A stretch of 64,000 nucleotides of DNA from Shewanella metallivivens. Its GTDB lineage: Bacteria > Pseudomonadota > Gammaproteobacteria > Enterobacterales > Shewanellaceae. Of this stretch, positions 19,221 to 28,223 are shown one piece after another; the first letter of the stretch is position 1, and every line of letters begins with the position of its first letter. The stretch covers positions 187,800-251,799 of the forward strand of contig NZ_JAQQPZ010000002.1 in assembly GCF_028750675.1 (NCBI RefSeq), read 5' to 3'. Position numbers and translations under genes: made by a program. The notes beneath the pieces were generated by a model. That model saw only the letters and a list, made by a program, of their open reading frames with translations, ran no database searches and was not told the origin of the DNA.

Positions 19221-20123
19221 ATGGATAAACTCGACACCATGCGGGCCTTTTTGACCGTAGTGCAAGAAGGGGCATTTACTAAAGCGGCCGATAAATTAGC
19301 CGTTTCGCCACAATTGGTAAGTAAGTACATTTCGGCTCTAGAGCAAAGTTTGCAAACGCGGTTATTGCAGCGCACCACTCGTCGATTGAGTTTGACCCAA
19401 GCGGGCAGTGACTATTACCAACGCTGTGTGCAAATTATTGCTGATATTGATGATATGGAGAGCCGTTTAACAGAGCATGCTCAAGTTGTCTCGGGGACTT
19501 TAACCATTAGTGCGCCTATGTCTTTTGGCACTTTGCATTTACCTCATCTATTGATGAGTTTTCAGCAACTTTATCCGCAAATCAAATTGAAAATCACCTT
19601 AACTGATATCAAAGTTGATATTGTTGATGAGGGGGTGGATGTGGCAATGCGTATTGGACAACTGGCTGACTCGTCTTACATTTGTAAAAAAGTGGCGCCA
19701 ATCAATATCGCTATTATGGCTTCACCAGATTATCTTGCTACACGCGGGTTACCTAAAACACCGGCTGAATTACAGCATCATCACTATTTGAAGTACGCTT
19801 ATTCTGATGATGCAATGCTGTTTTCTGGGTTTGATAACATGCGTCATACTATTGATTTTAATGATAACTTAATTGCCAACAATGGTGAGTTGCTGGTCAA
19901 TACAGCAATATTAGGCGGCGGTATTGTTATTCAACCAACGTTTATTGCGGGTAAGGCGCTCGCCGAGGGTAAGTTAGTGCGCATTTTACAAGGTTATGAG
20001 CCTAAGCCTGTAGGCTTGTATATGGTGTATGCAAATCGGCAATATTTAACGCCTAAAGTGGCCTGTTTTATTGAGTTTGTTAGCCAATATTACTCAACGC
20101 CGCCATCTTGGGAACAAGTGTAA
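19221..20123 (+). CDS. LysR-family transcriptional regulator
   Basis: The 300-aa regulator has the LysR winged helix MDKLDTMRAFLTVVQEGAFTKAADKL and SPQLVSKYISALEQSLQTRLLQR, then a periplasmic-binding-protein-like effector domain. The wing sequence TTRRLSLTQAGSDYYQRC is typical of the CrgA/AaeR-like branch. It is divergent from the ygiD-type dioxygenase gene, the likely target. The start at 19221 matches the family N-terminus. Confidence 0.85.
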   Translation: MDKLDTMRAFLTVVQEGAFTKAADKLAVSPQLVSKYISALEQSLQTRLLQRTTRRLSLTQAGSDYYQRCVQIIADIDDMESRLTEHAQVVSGTLTISAPMSFGTLHLPHLLMSFQQLYPQIKLKITLTDIKVDIVDEGVDVAMRIGQLADSSYICKKVAPINIAIMASPDYLATRGLPKTPAELQHHHYLKYAYSDDAMLFSGFDNMRHTIDFNDNLIANNGELLVNTAILGGGIVIQPTFIAGKALAEGKLVRILQGYEPKPVGLYMVYANRQYLTPKVACFIEFVSQYYSTPPSWEQV

Positions 20124-20161
20124 AACCGAGGTTAACAGCTTTTATTTTTTAGGAATTTATT

Positions 20162-20173
20162 ATGTCTTTGACT
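20162..20173 (+). pseudogene. First codons of a gene cut by a MITE-like insertion
   Basis: ATG TCT TTG AC follows AGGA at a normal distance, directly after the LysR gene, and then runs into the terminal repeat of the MITE-like element at the TA target. It looks like the 5' end of an interrupted gene; which gene is not certain. Confidence 0.35.
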
Positions 20174-20174
20174 A

Positions 20175-20465
20175 GGGCCTGTTGATCTTTGCTGGTTAAA
20201 TTTTGTTCGAGTTAAAAACGTGTTAATCGAGGCGAATGGATTGATGCCTAGCCATCTAAGCAACTCTTTATTCGCAAAGAGTCATTCAACAAAAAGTAAA
20301 ACGTTTTTAGCCGAACCCTTCGGGTAGCGTTTGTTGGCCATTTTTACGGCGTTATCGACTTTTTATGTAGAATAACTACACCTCGAAGTCTCTGCCGCGC
20401 AGTTGTAAATGTGAGTAATGGCCAACAATTCGCCGCAAAAACAACCTTGAAAGATCAACAGGTCC
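20175..20465. mobile_element. MITE-like element, about 291 bp
   Basis: The ends are imperfect inverted repeats: GGGCCTGTTGATCTTT on the left and, reverse-complemented, GGACCTGTTGATCTTT on the right. A TA dinucleotide flanks both sides (20173-20174 and 20466-20467), the target duplication made by IS630/Tc1-type transposases. No ORF is present, so it would need a transposase in trans. The inside has further inverted parts (GTTGGCCATT and AATGGCCAAC). I recall similar repeats in Shewanella genomes, but this needs a search. Confidence 0.7.
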
Positions 20466-20467
20466 TA

Positions 20468-20530
20468 ATCAACTTGGGTTAATTGTTCACTGAGCTTATG
20501 GCGATGGTTAATAATATGGTCAGCGCCTAA
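20468..20530 (-). pseudogene. Fragment of a zinc-type alcohol dehydrogenase / quinone reductase
   Basis: On the minus strand this short stretch reads LGADHIINHRHKLSEQL, the well-known loop of zinc-binding alcohol dehydrogenase-like oxidoreductases following the NADPH-binding fold. Nothing else of the gene is present; it is cut on one side by the MITE-like element and on the other by the start of the NTF2-like fragment. It is a deletion relic. Confidence 0.5.
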
Positions 20531-20536
20531 ATCTTC

Positions 20537-20761
20537 TTGCCTAAAATGGACATGCCAATGGTGGTAAAAACTAACCATAAAATACTGGGCGAAGGTAACT
20601 TTGTGTTGTCGATTAGCGAAGGCACATTCATGCAGCAACATGTCGCATTTTATGACTTGTTCCGTGTACAAGAAGGCAAAATTGTTGAGCATTGGGATAC
20701 GATTGAAACTATTCCTGCTCAACAAGATTGGAAAAACAACAACGGTAAATTTGGCTTTTAA
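20537..20761 (+). pseudogene. C-terminal relic of an NTF2/SnoaL-like protein
   Basis: The frame reads EGNFVLSISEGTF, HVAFYDLFRVQEGKIVEHWD and ends DWKNNNGKFGF, the C-terminal half of predicted SnoaL-like/NTF2-family proteins (usually about 130-150 aa). The N-terminal half is missing and there is no ribosome site. The fragment is preceded by a dehydrogenase relic on the other strand and the MITE-like element, so it is probably not expressed as an enzyme. Confidence 0.6.
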
Positions 20762-20783
20762 TCAAATCGCTTATTTACATACA

Positions 20784-20812
20784 AAAGCCGCATTTGCGGC
20801 CTTTGTTGTTTT
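20784..20812 (+). terminator. Probable Rho-independent terminator
   Basis: The stem GCCGC-ATTT-GCGGC (20787-20800) is followed by a broken T tract, 26 bp after the relic stop codon. Confidence 0.5.
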
Positions 20813-20854
20813 TAACGAGGTGATGTTGAGGTGATCATCATTGTGATGTCAGCC

Positions 20855-21736
20855 CTAAGGCGTGAGTAGTTGCCTTAATGCATGTCTAAATTGCTTAAAC
20901 ATCGGTTCTAGGCTGTAACGATGATGTTGGATTACATCGACACTGGCTTGCCAACCCATATCGTGAAATTCGCTGGGGAGTAACACCAATTGGCCACCTT
21001 TTACATATTCATTGGCGATATGATTGGGCAGTAAACACCAACCATTGCCCTGTAGTGTTAGTTCAAGTAGCACATAATAATTGTCTGCGTACCAAATGTC
21101 GGGGCTCAAGGCGAGTTGAAAGTTACTCGATTTGTTATTACGCGATCGCATCAGCAACTGCCTGTGCAGCTTTAGGCTGGCTAAGTTATTCGTTTCTTGT
21201 TGGGCTAATGGGTGAGCGCTCGCAACATAGATATCAAACTTAATAGAACCAATGGATTCATAATCAATGTGCGATGGAATAGACAGTTCGCTAAAAATTA
21301 TCCCGGTGACGGCTCTCTCTGTGTCAATCAAGTCGATAATATCGATGCTCGATGCGGTAAAAAATTCCAGAGCGGTATTGGGAAAATCGATTTCCAACTG
21401 ATTGACAATACTCGAGAGTTTTTGAAAAGGTATGCCTTCATCTAGGCCGATAGTGAGCTCTGAAATAAACGGTTTATCGAGATGTTGAACGCAAGAACGT
21501 AAGCGTTGATGCTGCGCTAATAACACTTGAGCGTGAGATAAAAGCTTTTTGCCTGCCTGTGTTAATTGCGGATAACGCCCACTTCGGTCAAACAATATCG
21601 CATTGCAATCTATTTCAAGGTTGATGACATGCTGACTTACTACGGATTGGGCTTTGTTAAGTGTTCTAGCCGCCGCCGAAAACGAGCCTGTTTTAGCCGT
21701 TGCTACAAATGCTTCTAGCTGATCAATGCTATACAT
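20855..21736 (-). CDS. LysR-family transcriptional regulator
   Basis: The 293-aa protein starts MYSIDQLEAFVATAKTGSFS and has the LysR winged helix AAARTLNKAQSVVSQHVINLEID with the effector domain after residue 90. It is divergent from a PACE efflux gene with 85 bp between starts. In Acinetobacter the PACE gene aceI is controlled by the LysR regulator AceR, so this is the likely counterpart by arrangement. The effector is unknown. Confidence 0.85.
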   Translation of the reverse strand: MYSIDQLEAFVATAKTGSFSAAARTLNKAQSVVSQHVINLEIDCNAILFDRSGRYPQLTQAGKKLLSHAQVLLAQHQRLRSCVQHLDKPFISELTIGLDEGIPFQKLSSIVNQLEIDFPNTALEFFTASSIDIIDLIDTERAVTGIIFSELSIPSHIDYESIGSIKFDIYVASAHPLAQQETNNLASLKLHRQLLMRSRNNKSSNFQLALSPDIWYADNYYVLLELTLQGNGWCLLPNHIANEYVKGGQLVLLPSEFHDMGWQASVDVIQHHRYSLEPMFKQFRHALRQLLTP

Positions 21737-21821
21737 ATCGCTTTTCCAGATAGTATCTAACTATTAAGTATCCTTATATTGGATGAGAATAACTCAAACG
21801 TCACCAATAATTGAGTTCAGT

Positions 21822-22253
21822 ATGCAAACAAAAGAGAGAATATTCCACGCTGTGTCTTTTGAGATATTGGCGGCAGCCATCATTGTCCCTGTGAGTGCAG
21901 TATTAATGGATAAAAGCACTACAGATATGTTGGTGGTCAGTATTGGTTTGTCACTTCTTGCGGTGATGTGGAACTACGTCTACAACATTTGGTTCGACAA
22001 GCTGTTGGGTAGCGACCGAATTAATCGTACATTATCAATGCGTATCGTTCATGCCACGGGTTTTGAAGGCGGCTTGTTAGTGGTAACCCTGCCATTAGTA
22101 TCCTGGTATTTAAGTTTAAACCTTATCGATACCTTGATGCTGGAAGGTGGCGTGTTATTGTTTTTCTTTGTTTATACCGGCGTATTCAATTGGGCCTACG
22201 ATAATTATCAACCTTACCAGCGCTGGTTTGGTAAAACGTTAGGCATTAGCTAA
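21822..22253 (+). CDS. PACE-family efflux transporter (AceI-like)
   Basis: The 143-aa protein has four membrane helices in two tandem bacterial-transmembrane-pair halves. Signatures include MQTKERIFHAVSFEILA (with the conserved Glu of helix 1), WNYVYNIWFDKL and RIVHATGFEGGLL, with a second NWAYDNYQPYQRWF. PACE proteins export biocides such as chlorhexidine and, naturally, short diamines, using the proton gradient. The ATG at 21822 is preferred over 21783 because family members begin just before the KERI sequence. It is divergent from a LysR gene. Confidence 0.85.
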   Translation: MQTKERIFHAVSFEILAAAIIVPVSAVLMDKSTTDMLVVSIGLSLLAVMWNYVYNIWFDKLLGSDRINRTLSMRIVHATGFEGGLLVVTLPLVSWYLSLNLIDTLMLEGGVLLFFFVYTGVFNWAYDNYQPYQRWFGKTLGIS

Positions 22254-22278
22254 AAGCCTTTACGAGGGAGTCGATGCA

Positions 22279-22779
22279 ATGTCGACTTCACTATGGCATC
22301 ATTACTGCGTTTTTTTACCCAGCAGGATGCCAAGCGAAATGCATTATCGGTTAAGTGTATTGTTACTTACTGTGTTCACCATACTGCTCCCGATCCACTT
22401 TGTGCGAGCGGATACATTAGCGCCTTTTACCAGCGACGGTTGCAGTGCTTTTCCTGATGGCACCTTTGAACAGGGGGAATTATGGCTTGGTTGCTGTCAA
22501 AAACACGATTTTGATTACTGGAAAGGCGGTACGTTTGATGAGCGACTGGCTTCAGATAAAGCGTTGCGAGTATGTGTTGCTAAAGTCGGCCAGCCACAAA
22601 TTGCCTTGTTGATGTTAGCTGGGGTGAGGGTTGGCGGTACACCGTACTTGCCTACTCAATTTAGGTGGGGCTATGGCTGGCCTTATCCCAGAGATTATGG
22701 CGCATTAACTGCCGATGAACTCAAACAAGTCGAGTTATTATCGACAAACACAATAATCCGCACGACCTCAAAAAAATAG
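22279..22779 (+). CDS. Exported protein with phospholipase A2-like CC-HD motif
   Basis: The ATG at 22279 follows GAGGGAG. The first 45 residues include a hydrophobic core ending in RADT, so a signal peptide is likely, though the n-region is long; starts at residue 17 or 21 are possible. The mature part has DGCSAFPDGTF, LGCCQKHDFDYWKGGTFDE and later a hydrophobic LLMLAGVRVGG. The CCxxHDxxYW element resembles the catalytic Cys-His-Asp region of secreted phospholipase A2. Enzyme activity is inferred only. It lies 25 bp after the PACE gene, so it is probably co-transcribed. Confidence 0.7.
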   Translation: MSTSLWHHYCVFLPSRMPSEMHYRLSVLLLTVFTILLPIHFVRADTLAPFTSDGCSAFPDGTFEQGELWLGCCQKHDFDYWKGGTFDERLASDKALRVCVAKVGQPQIALLMLAGVRVGGTPYLPTQFRWGYGWPYPRDYGALTADELKQVELLSTNTIIRTTSKK

Positions 22780-22956
22780 ATTAAAAAATGTAAATCTAAT
22801 AGTTTTTTTGATTTTAAAATGATCTATTATCACCTCAATAAAGTATAAATATGCAGATTTAGACAATATTGCGCCAAAGGCGACAGAGATCACGATTTCG
22901 CTGGGTATATGCGTTGTATTGTCTTGTTGATTAATTCATTAATATAAGGAGTTAAC

Positions 22957-23427
22957 ATGACTGACATCGATATTGGTATCAAAAAGGATGACCGCCTTAA
23001 AATCGCAGAAGGCTTAAAAAGTTTGTTGGCCGATTCATACACACTTTATCTGCAAACTCATAACTTCCACTGGAATGTCACAGGGATTCATTTTCGCGAA
23101 TTACACCTGATGTTTGAAGAGCATTACACTGAGCTTGCGACCGCAGTGGATGATATTGCAGAGCGTATTCGTACCCTTGATGTTGCCGCACCAGGCACAT
23201 ACAAAGAATTTGCTCGTTTAAGCTCAATTAAAGAAGTTGAAGGTGTACCGTCTTCAGCGGATATGGTTGATTTACTCACAAAAGGCCATGAGCAAGTGGT
23301 AAAAACCTCGCGTGAAGTGCTTAAGTTAGCCCAAGAGGCTGATGATGAGTCAACGTCAGCGTTAGTGTCTGACCGTATGCGCATACACGAAAAAACCGCA
23401 TGGATGTTACGCGCTACCCGCAAGTAA
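22957..23427 (+). CDS. dps: DNA-binding starvation/stationary-phase protein Dps
   Basis: The 156-aa protein matches Dps in length and motif. The intersubunit ferroxidase residues lie in [14 protein letters not shown] (His and Asp/Glu ligands) and [21 protein letters not shown]. The protein forms a 12-subunit shell that stores iron and protects DNA from peroxide. ATAAGGA lies in front of the ATG. Single-gene unit ended by the terminator at 23470. The N-terminus is short and not strongly basic, so DNA binding may be weak. Confidence 0.9.
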   Translation: MTDIDIGIKKDDRLKIAEGLKSLLADSYTLYLQTHNFHWNVTGIHFRELHLMFEEHYTELATAVDDIAERIRTLDVAAPGTYKEFARLSSIKEVEGVPSSADMVDLLTKGHEQVVKTSREVLKLAQEADDESTSALVSDRMRIHEKTAWMLRATRK

Positions 23428-23469
23428 CTTAACCTCAATTCAGATTAATAATATTAAAATGATTTTAGA

Positions 23470-23500
23470 ACCGTTGGCTTACCGCCAACGGTTTTTATTT
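23470..23500 (+). terminator. Rho-independent terminator after dps
   Basis: ACCGTTGGC (23470-23478) and GCCAACGGT (23484-23492) form a perfect 9-bp stem with a 5-nt loop, followed by TTTTATTT. Confidence 0.85.
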
Positions 23501-23562
23501 GGCGCTAGAAAAAGCCAATCAAACCCGTTAATGTATGATTTTTATTTTATGATGATGCAGCC

Positions 23563-24336
23563 GTGACCGACAACACACACCTTACTGAACTTGCTAATCA
23601 CTTATTTGCACAACGAAATCACGCTAATCCTAACGCCCATTTTGACGCTTTTACTGCACAAAATATTGACCAGGCTATCACCGTTCAACAAAAAATGGCT
23701 GAGTTAAATGGTCATATTTCTGGCTGGAAGTGCCTTGTGCCGCAAGCAAACGATCAACTTATTGTGGCGCCTATTTTACAAGCCGCTAAGCGGGGTCAAC
23801 AGTGTAGCATTATCCCAACGTTCAAAAGTGAGCAGGCTTTAGCATTAATAGAGCCAGAAATTGCCTTTATCTTAGGCGAGGATATTGAGCCTTATCGACA
23901 CTATAGTCATCAAGAGATTGACAGTGCAATTAGCGCGACTCACATGGCCTTAGAGTTAATTCAACATCGTTTTAGCCGCGACAGTCAACCAAGCTATTTG
24001 CAAAAATTGGCTGACGGTTTAAGTAACCAGGGGGTGTATATTGGCCCTCAAATTCCTAAGTCGGTTGCTTATCAAGCAAGTCAGGTTGATATTGTGGTAA
24101 CTGCAAATAACGATACACAGGCATTTAACGGTAAACATCCGTGTGAATTACCCCAATTACCCGTTTACTGGATGATTAACTACTTAGCACAAAAGGGCAT
24201 TAAACTCAGTGCAGGGCAGGCGATTATTACCGGCTCATATTGTGGGGTGGTTAACGTGCCAATGGCGACTGAAATCAGTATTGAATATAAAGACATTGGT
24301 CAATTTACCGTGAGCTTTGTAGATGCATTAGCTTAA
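23563..24336 (+). CDS. 2-oxopent-4-enoate hydratase-like FAH-family protein
   Basis: The 257-aa protein starts with GTG. It has the fumarylacetoacetate hydrolase fold with the MhpD-type motifs IEPEIAFILGEDI (acidic metal ligands), ATHMALELIQHRF and ITGSYCGVVNVPM near the end. Such enzymes hydrate 2-hydroxypentadienoate in meta-cleavage pathways or act as related decarboxylases. No other aromatic-catabolism gene is next to it, although an extradiol dioxygenase gene lies 4.5 kb upstream. The substrate is therefore unknown. Confidence 0.75.
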   Translation: MTDNTHLTELANHLFAQRNHANPNAHFDAFTAQNIDQAITVQQKMAELNGHISGWKCLVPQANDQLIVAPILQAAKRGQQCSIIPTFKSEQALALIEPEIAFILGEDIEPYRHYSHQEIDSAISATHMALELIQHRFSRDSQPSYLQKLADGLSNQGVYIGPQIPKSVAYQASQVDIVVTANNDTQAFNGKHPCELPQLPVYWMINYLAQKGIKLSAGQAIITGSYCGVVNVPMATEISIEYKDIGQFTVSFVDALA

Positions 24337-24362
24337 ATTAGCTTAGGATTTAGCCGAAAAAA

Positions 24363-24386
24363 AAGCGCCTCAGGCGCTTTTTTATT
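24363..24386. terminator. Bidirectional terminator between convergent genes
   Basis: AAGCGCC-TCA-GGCGCTT (24363-24379) has A-run on the left and T-run on the right, so it can stop both the hydratase-like gene and the leftward TetR gene. Confidence 0.8.
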
Positions 24387-24396
24387 GAGCTTCTAT

Positions 24397-24984
24397 TTAT
24401 TGTGCTTCTAATTGAGTAAAAAACTCTTCAAGTTGTTGGCTAACCGTGTCGGTATCGCCTGTGGCTTTTAAGTACGAACGTAAGCCAATAATGTGAACCT
24501 GGAGTTTTTTAGCAACCTTTTGTTTATCAAACTCTGCAGACAAATCACCTTGCTGTTGTGCTTGTTCAACAATATCAGCAAAACGGTTTTCAACTTGGGT
24601 GAGTAAATCCTTGGCAATATCAAGGGTTTGCTGATGCGATTCATCAAGCTCGGCAAGTGTTCGCATCACCATGCATAACTCACTAGGTACTTGTGCACTG
24701 CAAGGCACAATTAAGCCGCGAAGATATTGTTTTAATCCATCCCAAGCATGATCATGCTGGGCTAAATGCTCATTTAGTACATGTGCTGACGTTTGAGCAT
24801 AATGAATTAACGTTTGATGAAACAAATCTGCTTTGCTACCGAATGCGGCATAAATACTACCTGGTCGCATGTCCATGGTAGTTTGAATCTCTCGCGTAGA
24901 GGTGGCCAAAAAACCTTTTTGCCAAAATAGATTTTTTGCTTTTTCTAGTACGTCTTCGCGATCAAATTTTGAAATATTAGCCAT
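24397..24984 (-). CDS. TetR-family transcriptional regulator
   Basis: The start at codon 24984 (MANISKFDREDVLEKAKNLF) is chosen because AGAGGGG precedes it, giving 195 aa; the longer frame adds 13 poor residues. The HTH reads FLATSTREIQTTMDMRPGSIYAAFGSKADLFH, typical of the AcrR/TetR family (C-terminal domain like that of AefR/YcdC-type regulators). The ligand is unknown. A perfect 10-bp inverted repeat at 25321 lies between this gene and the MRJP gene and could be its operator. Confidence 0.85.
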   Translation of the reverse strand: MANISKFDREDVLEKAKNLFWQKGFLATSTREIQTTMDMRPGSIYAAFGSKADLFHQTLIHYAQTSAHVLNEHLAQHDHAWDGLKQYLRGLIVPCSAQVPSELCMVMRTLAELDESHQQTLDIAKDLLTQVENRFADIVEQAQQQGDLSAEFDKQKVAKKLQVHIIGLRSYLKATGDTDTVSQQLEEFFTQLEAQ

Positions 24985-25320
24985 GTGCCCCTCTTTAGTT
25001 ACCCTTATTTTACGATATCGCAAGGAGGTAAGGCCAGTTTATTGCATTAATTTTTAATCACGAATGAGTATATTCAATAATGTTCCACCATGCACACTGC
25101 ATAACGTCTGTAATAACGCCTTGAGATATCACGCTATAACTCACGAGCGTTAAGCCTCTGCCGTTCTGAGTATTTTACACACCTTTGCATCACTTCTGAC
25201 CATTTACAGTTATGAAGCAAATTCAAATCCATTACCTCAATGAGCCGCATATAGATTTTGCTGAGTGATGTTAGACCTGCCAAACCAATGTATGTTTTTT
25301 AAACTGCATTTTCTCACACG

Positions 25321-25343
25321 ATTATCAAATAATATTTGATAAT
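25321..25343. promoter_or_regulatory. Perfect palindrome, candidate operator
   Basis: ATTATCAAAT-AAT-ATTTGATAAT is a perfect 10-bp inverted repeat with 3-bp centre, 125 bp before the MRJP gene and 340 bp from the TetR start. The size fits a TetR dimer site. No gene lies elsewhere in 24985-25467. Confidence 0.5.
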
Positions 25344-25467
25344 AATTCGTTTATTGGCGCGTTTATCTCTATGTGATTGGCCGTTAATATGCCCCCATCA
25401 ACACTAAGTCGTTCTGACAATCGCAAACGACTTTTTACTTACATTCAGGTTTATCTCGAGGTTTATT

Positions 25468-26550
25468 ATGAAAAAGATGACAACATTATTTGCTGTGGTG
25501 ACAGCGCTTATATGTAGCACAACACAAGCTGCTGAACTCGAAGTCGTAGCAAGGTTTGATGGAACACGTCCTGGTAATGTAACGGTAACCGAACAGGGAC
25601 GTACATTTCTTTCAATGCAACCGCTTGATGCTCCAGAGTTTCGTGTCGTTGAATTATTAAAAGACGGCTCAGTAGTCCCATTTCCAACTGTCGATTGGGC
25701 CAATGGGCCAACCAAAGGTGAGGTGGGTTTATCATCTGTGATTGGTATTGATAGTACATCAGACGGCGTTGTGTGGATCCTTGATATGGGCAGTACGGAT
25801 GCTGCGGCGCAAATTGTTGCTTGGGACACTGTTAACAATAAACTTTTTAAGCGTATCGAGATAAGTAAAGGTGCCATGGTCGACAACTCATTTTTACAAG
25901 ACTTCGTCATCGACACTCAACGCCAACAAATTTATATTGCCGATACCAGTTTAGGTAATTTATACGGAGAGCCAGCGCCTGCTTTTGTTGTGGTTGATTT
26001 AGCCACCGGTAAATCACGCCGCGTATTACAGTCTAATAAAGCGTTATTATCACCAAAGCATGATGTGATTATTGATGATTCGTTATTAGCAACAAAACGT
26101 GAAGATGGCAGTGTTGATGCGCTTTACCTTGGTATAAACCCAATCACAATCGATGCTGAACAACAGTGGGTTTATTTTGGTACCGTTAACGGTAGCGCTG
26201 TTTATCGTATTGCCGCAGCGGCGTTAGCCAATGACAAATTAACGGATAAAGAACTTGCCAACAATATTGAGTTTTATAGCGAAAAACGTCCCAGTGATGG
26301 CATGATCATCGATAAAAACAACAACATTTATGTGGGTGATGTTGAACGTAATGCCATTGGTGTTATTGGTCAAGACGGCTACAAAGTGTTTGCACAAGAT
26401 GACAAATTATTGTCTTGGGCAGATGGTTTTTCTATTCAAGGTGGATACTTGTATGTGACCCAAAATTCATTGCATTTAAATCCTGCACTTAACGAAGGCG
26501 AAGAAGGTGCTGCAAAACCATTCCATGTGTTACGCATCAAACTAGATTAA
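25468..26550 (+). CDS. Exported yellow/major royal jelly-type beta-propeller protein
   Basis: The 360-aa protein has a signal peptide (MKKMTTLFAVVTALICSTTQA, cleavage about residue 21) and fits the MRJP/yellow family. The repeated propeller blades show GIDSTSDGVVWILDMG, FLQDFVIDTQRQQIYIADT, GINPITIDAEQQWVYFG and a final IYVGDVERNAIGV. Insect members are linked to dopachrome conversion; bacterial ones have no established reaction and probably bind or convert small molecules in the periplasm. GAGGTTT lies before the ATG. It is a single-gene unit. Confidence 0.8.
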   Translation: MKKMTTLFAVVTALICSTTQAAELEVVARFDGTRPGNVTVTEQGRTFLSMQPLDAPEFRVVELLKDGSVVPFPTVDWANGPTKGEVGLSSVIGIDSTSDGVVWILDMGSTDAAAQIVAWDTVNNKLFKRIEISKGAMVDNSFLQDFVIDTQRQQIYIADTSLGNLYGEPAPAFVVVDLATGKSRRVLQSNKALLSPKHDVIIDDSLLATKREDGSVDALYLGINPITIDAEQQWVYFGTVNGSAVYRIAAAALANDKLTDKELANNIEFYSEKRPSDGMIIDKNNNIYVGDVERNAIGVIGQDGYKVFAQDDKLLSWADGFSIQGGYLYVTQNSLHLNPALNEGEEGAAKPFHVLRIKLD

Positions 26551-26720
26551 TTTATTTGCACCGCTTGCAATACAATGGGGTAGAGCGTTGGGTTTTTCTA
26601 ACGAGATGACTGCGACGTAAGATTATCAGTTTTGCTGTGCAGAAAAAGATCTCAATACCGTGGGAAAAGGGGTTATACGAGCATTGTTAATCAACACAAC
26701 TTGGTGTGTTTAATCACAAA

Positions 26721-26757
26721 CAACCCGTAATGGCATGACCAGTACGGGTTGTTTTTA
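26721..26757. terminator. Terminator between convergent genes
   Basis: CAACCCGTA (26721-26729) pairs with TACGGGTTG (26743-26751), with an inner TGG/CCA extension, followed by TTTTT. It lies between the MRJP gene and the leftward symporter. Confidence 0.75.
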
Positions 26758-26816
26758 TATTCACTCACTTGGTTAAAGTGGTTAAAAGAACGAGGTGGTC
26801 ATTCAGCTTTATGGAC

Positions 26817-28223
26817 TTAGGACCATACACCGTCTTCGGTTTTACCTTGAATTTTTACATCGGCCAGTTTGAATTCAGGTTTGTTGGTGGCGTGAAGTTT
26901 GATTTGATAGTCGCGGGTTAAGTTAACAATGGTTGGCGTTAACAGCATCAATGCGCTGATATTCACCACCGTCATTAAGCCTAGCGCCATGTCGGCCATG
27001 TTCCACACTTCTTTTAAACTGGCGTTTGCGCCCCAATACACCATGCCTAAATACAATAAGGTGTAACCCGTACGGCCATAAATATTATCCAGTTTAAACA
27101 GGTGTAAGTTACTCTCGGCATAGGCGTAATTGGCCACCACAGAGGTAAAAGAGAATAGGGTGATAATTATGGCCACAAACATATCGCCACTCATGCCCAT
27201 GTGATGAGTCATGGCATTTTGAGTAATACGAATGCCTTCCATTTCGCTGCCGATATTACCTTGCGCCAGTAAAATCACAATGGCGGTACAGCTACATAAC
27301 ACCATGGTGTCGATAAACACCCCAAGCATTTGCACGTAACCTTGCGCAACCGGATGGTTAGGCACAGGCGTTGCTCCCGCTGCGGCATGGGGAACACTAC
27401 CGGCGCCGGCTTCGTTAGAATATAACCCACGTTGAATACCATTTTTTATCGCCGCACCTAATGCACCAGCGCCAGCTTCGGTTAAGCCAAAGGCCGAGTT
27501 AAAGATATCCATTAATACTGCAGGCACTTGCTGAATATTGATTAAGGTCACCGCCACGGCTGCCAAAATAAAGGCGAGGCCCATAAACGGCACAATTAAT
27601 TCTGCAAAGCGGGCGATACTGCGCAGGCCGCCCATTACAATAATGCCGGCAATCACTGTAATGACAGCACCTGAGTATACGCTTGATATTTCAAAGGTAT
27701 GATTGAGGGCGTCGGTGATGGTGTTAGCTTGCATGGCACTAAAACTAATGCCGTAACCTAAAAATAAACACAGGGCGAACAATACGGCCAGCCAGGGTTT
27801 ATTTAGCCCTGCACGAATGTAATAGGCCGGGCCGCCGCGGTATTCTTTATGGTCATCGCGTACTTTATACAGCTGGCCTAAAATACTTTCGGCAAACCCC
27901 GTTGCCATACCAAGCAGTGCTATTACCCACATCCAAAATACGGCGCCGCTGCCACCAAGGGATATCGCCATGGCGACGCCTGCTAAGTTACCGGTACCCA
28001 CCCTTGCTGATAACCCAGTGCACAAAGCTTGATAAGAACTGATCCCTGATTTATCGCCCTGGGTACTGCCTTTCATCACTTTAAACATGTAAGCAAAGTG
28101 GCGCAGTTGAATAAAACGTAACCTCAATGAAAACCACACACCGGCAAATACTAATATGTAGATCAGTACTTGGTATTCGCCCCATAACACATTGTTGGCG
28201 AACGACACAATTTCATTAATCAT
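26817..28223 (-). CDS. Sodium:alanine symporter family protein (AgcS)
   Basis: The 468-aa protein has about 10-11 membrane helices with AgcS motifs: ALCTGLSARVGTGNLAGVAMAISLGGSGAVFWMW near the start (sodium site Gly-rich stretch), GGPAYYIRAGL, IKNGIQRGLYSNEAGAGSVPHAAA and YAYAESNLHLF. It should import alanine or glycine with Na+. MINEIVSFANNVLWG is the family N-terminus. It is divergent from the RegB-type kinase gene; the upstream 390 bp may hold both promoters. Confidence 0.9.
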   Translation of the reverse strand: MINEIVSFANNVLWGEYQVLIYILVFAGVWFSLRLRFIQLRHFAYMFKVMKGSTQGDKSGISSYQALCTGLSARVGTGNLAGVAMAISLGGSGAVFWMWVIALLGMATGFAESILGQLYKVRDDHKEYRGGPAYYIRAGLNKPWLAVLFALCLFLGYGISFSAMQANTITDALNHTFEISSVYSGAVITVIAGIIVMGGLRSIARFAELIVPFMGLAFILAAVAVTLINIQQVPAVLMDIFNSAFGLTEAGAGALGAAIKNGIQRGLYSNEAGAGSVPHAAAGATPVPNHPVAQGYVQMLGVFIDTMVLCSCTAIVILLAQGNIGSEMEGIRITQNAMTHHMGMSGDMFVAIIITLFSFTSVVANYAYAESNLHLFKLDNIYGRTGYTLLYLGMVYWGANASLKEVWNMADMALGLMTVVNISALMLLTPTIVNLTRDYQIKLHATNKPEFKLADVKIQGKTEDGVWS

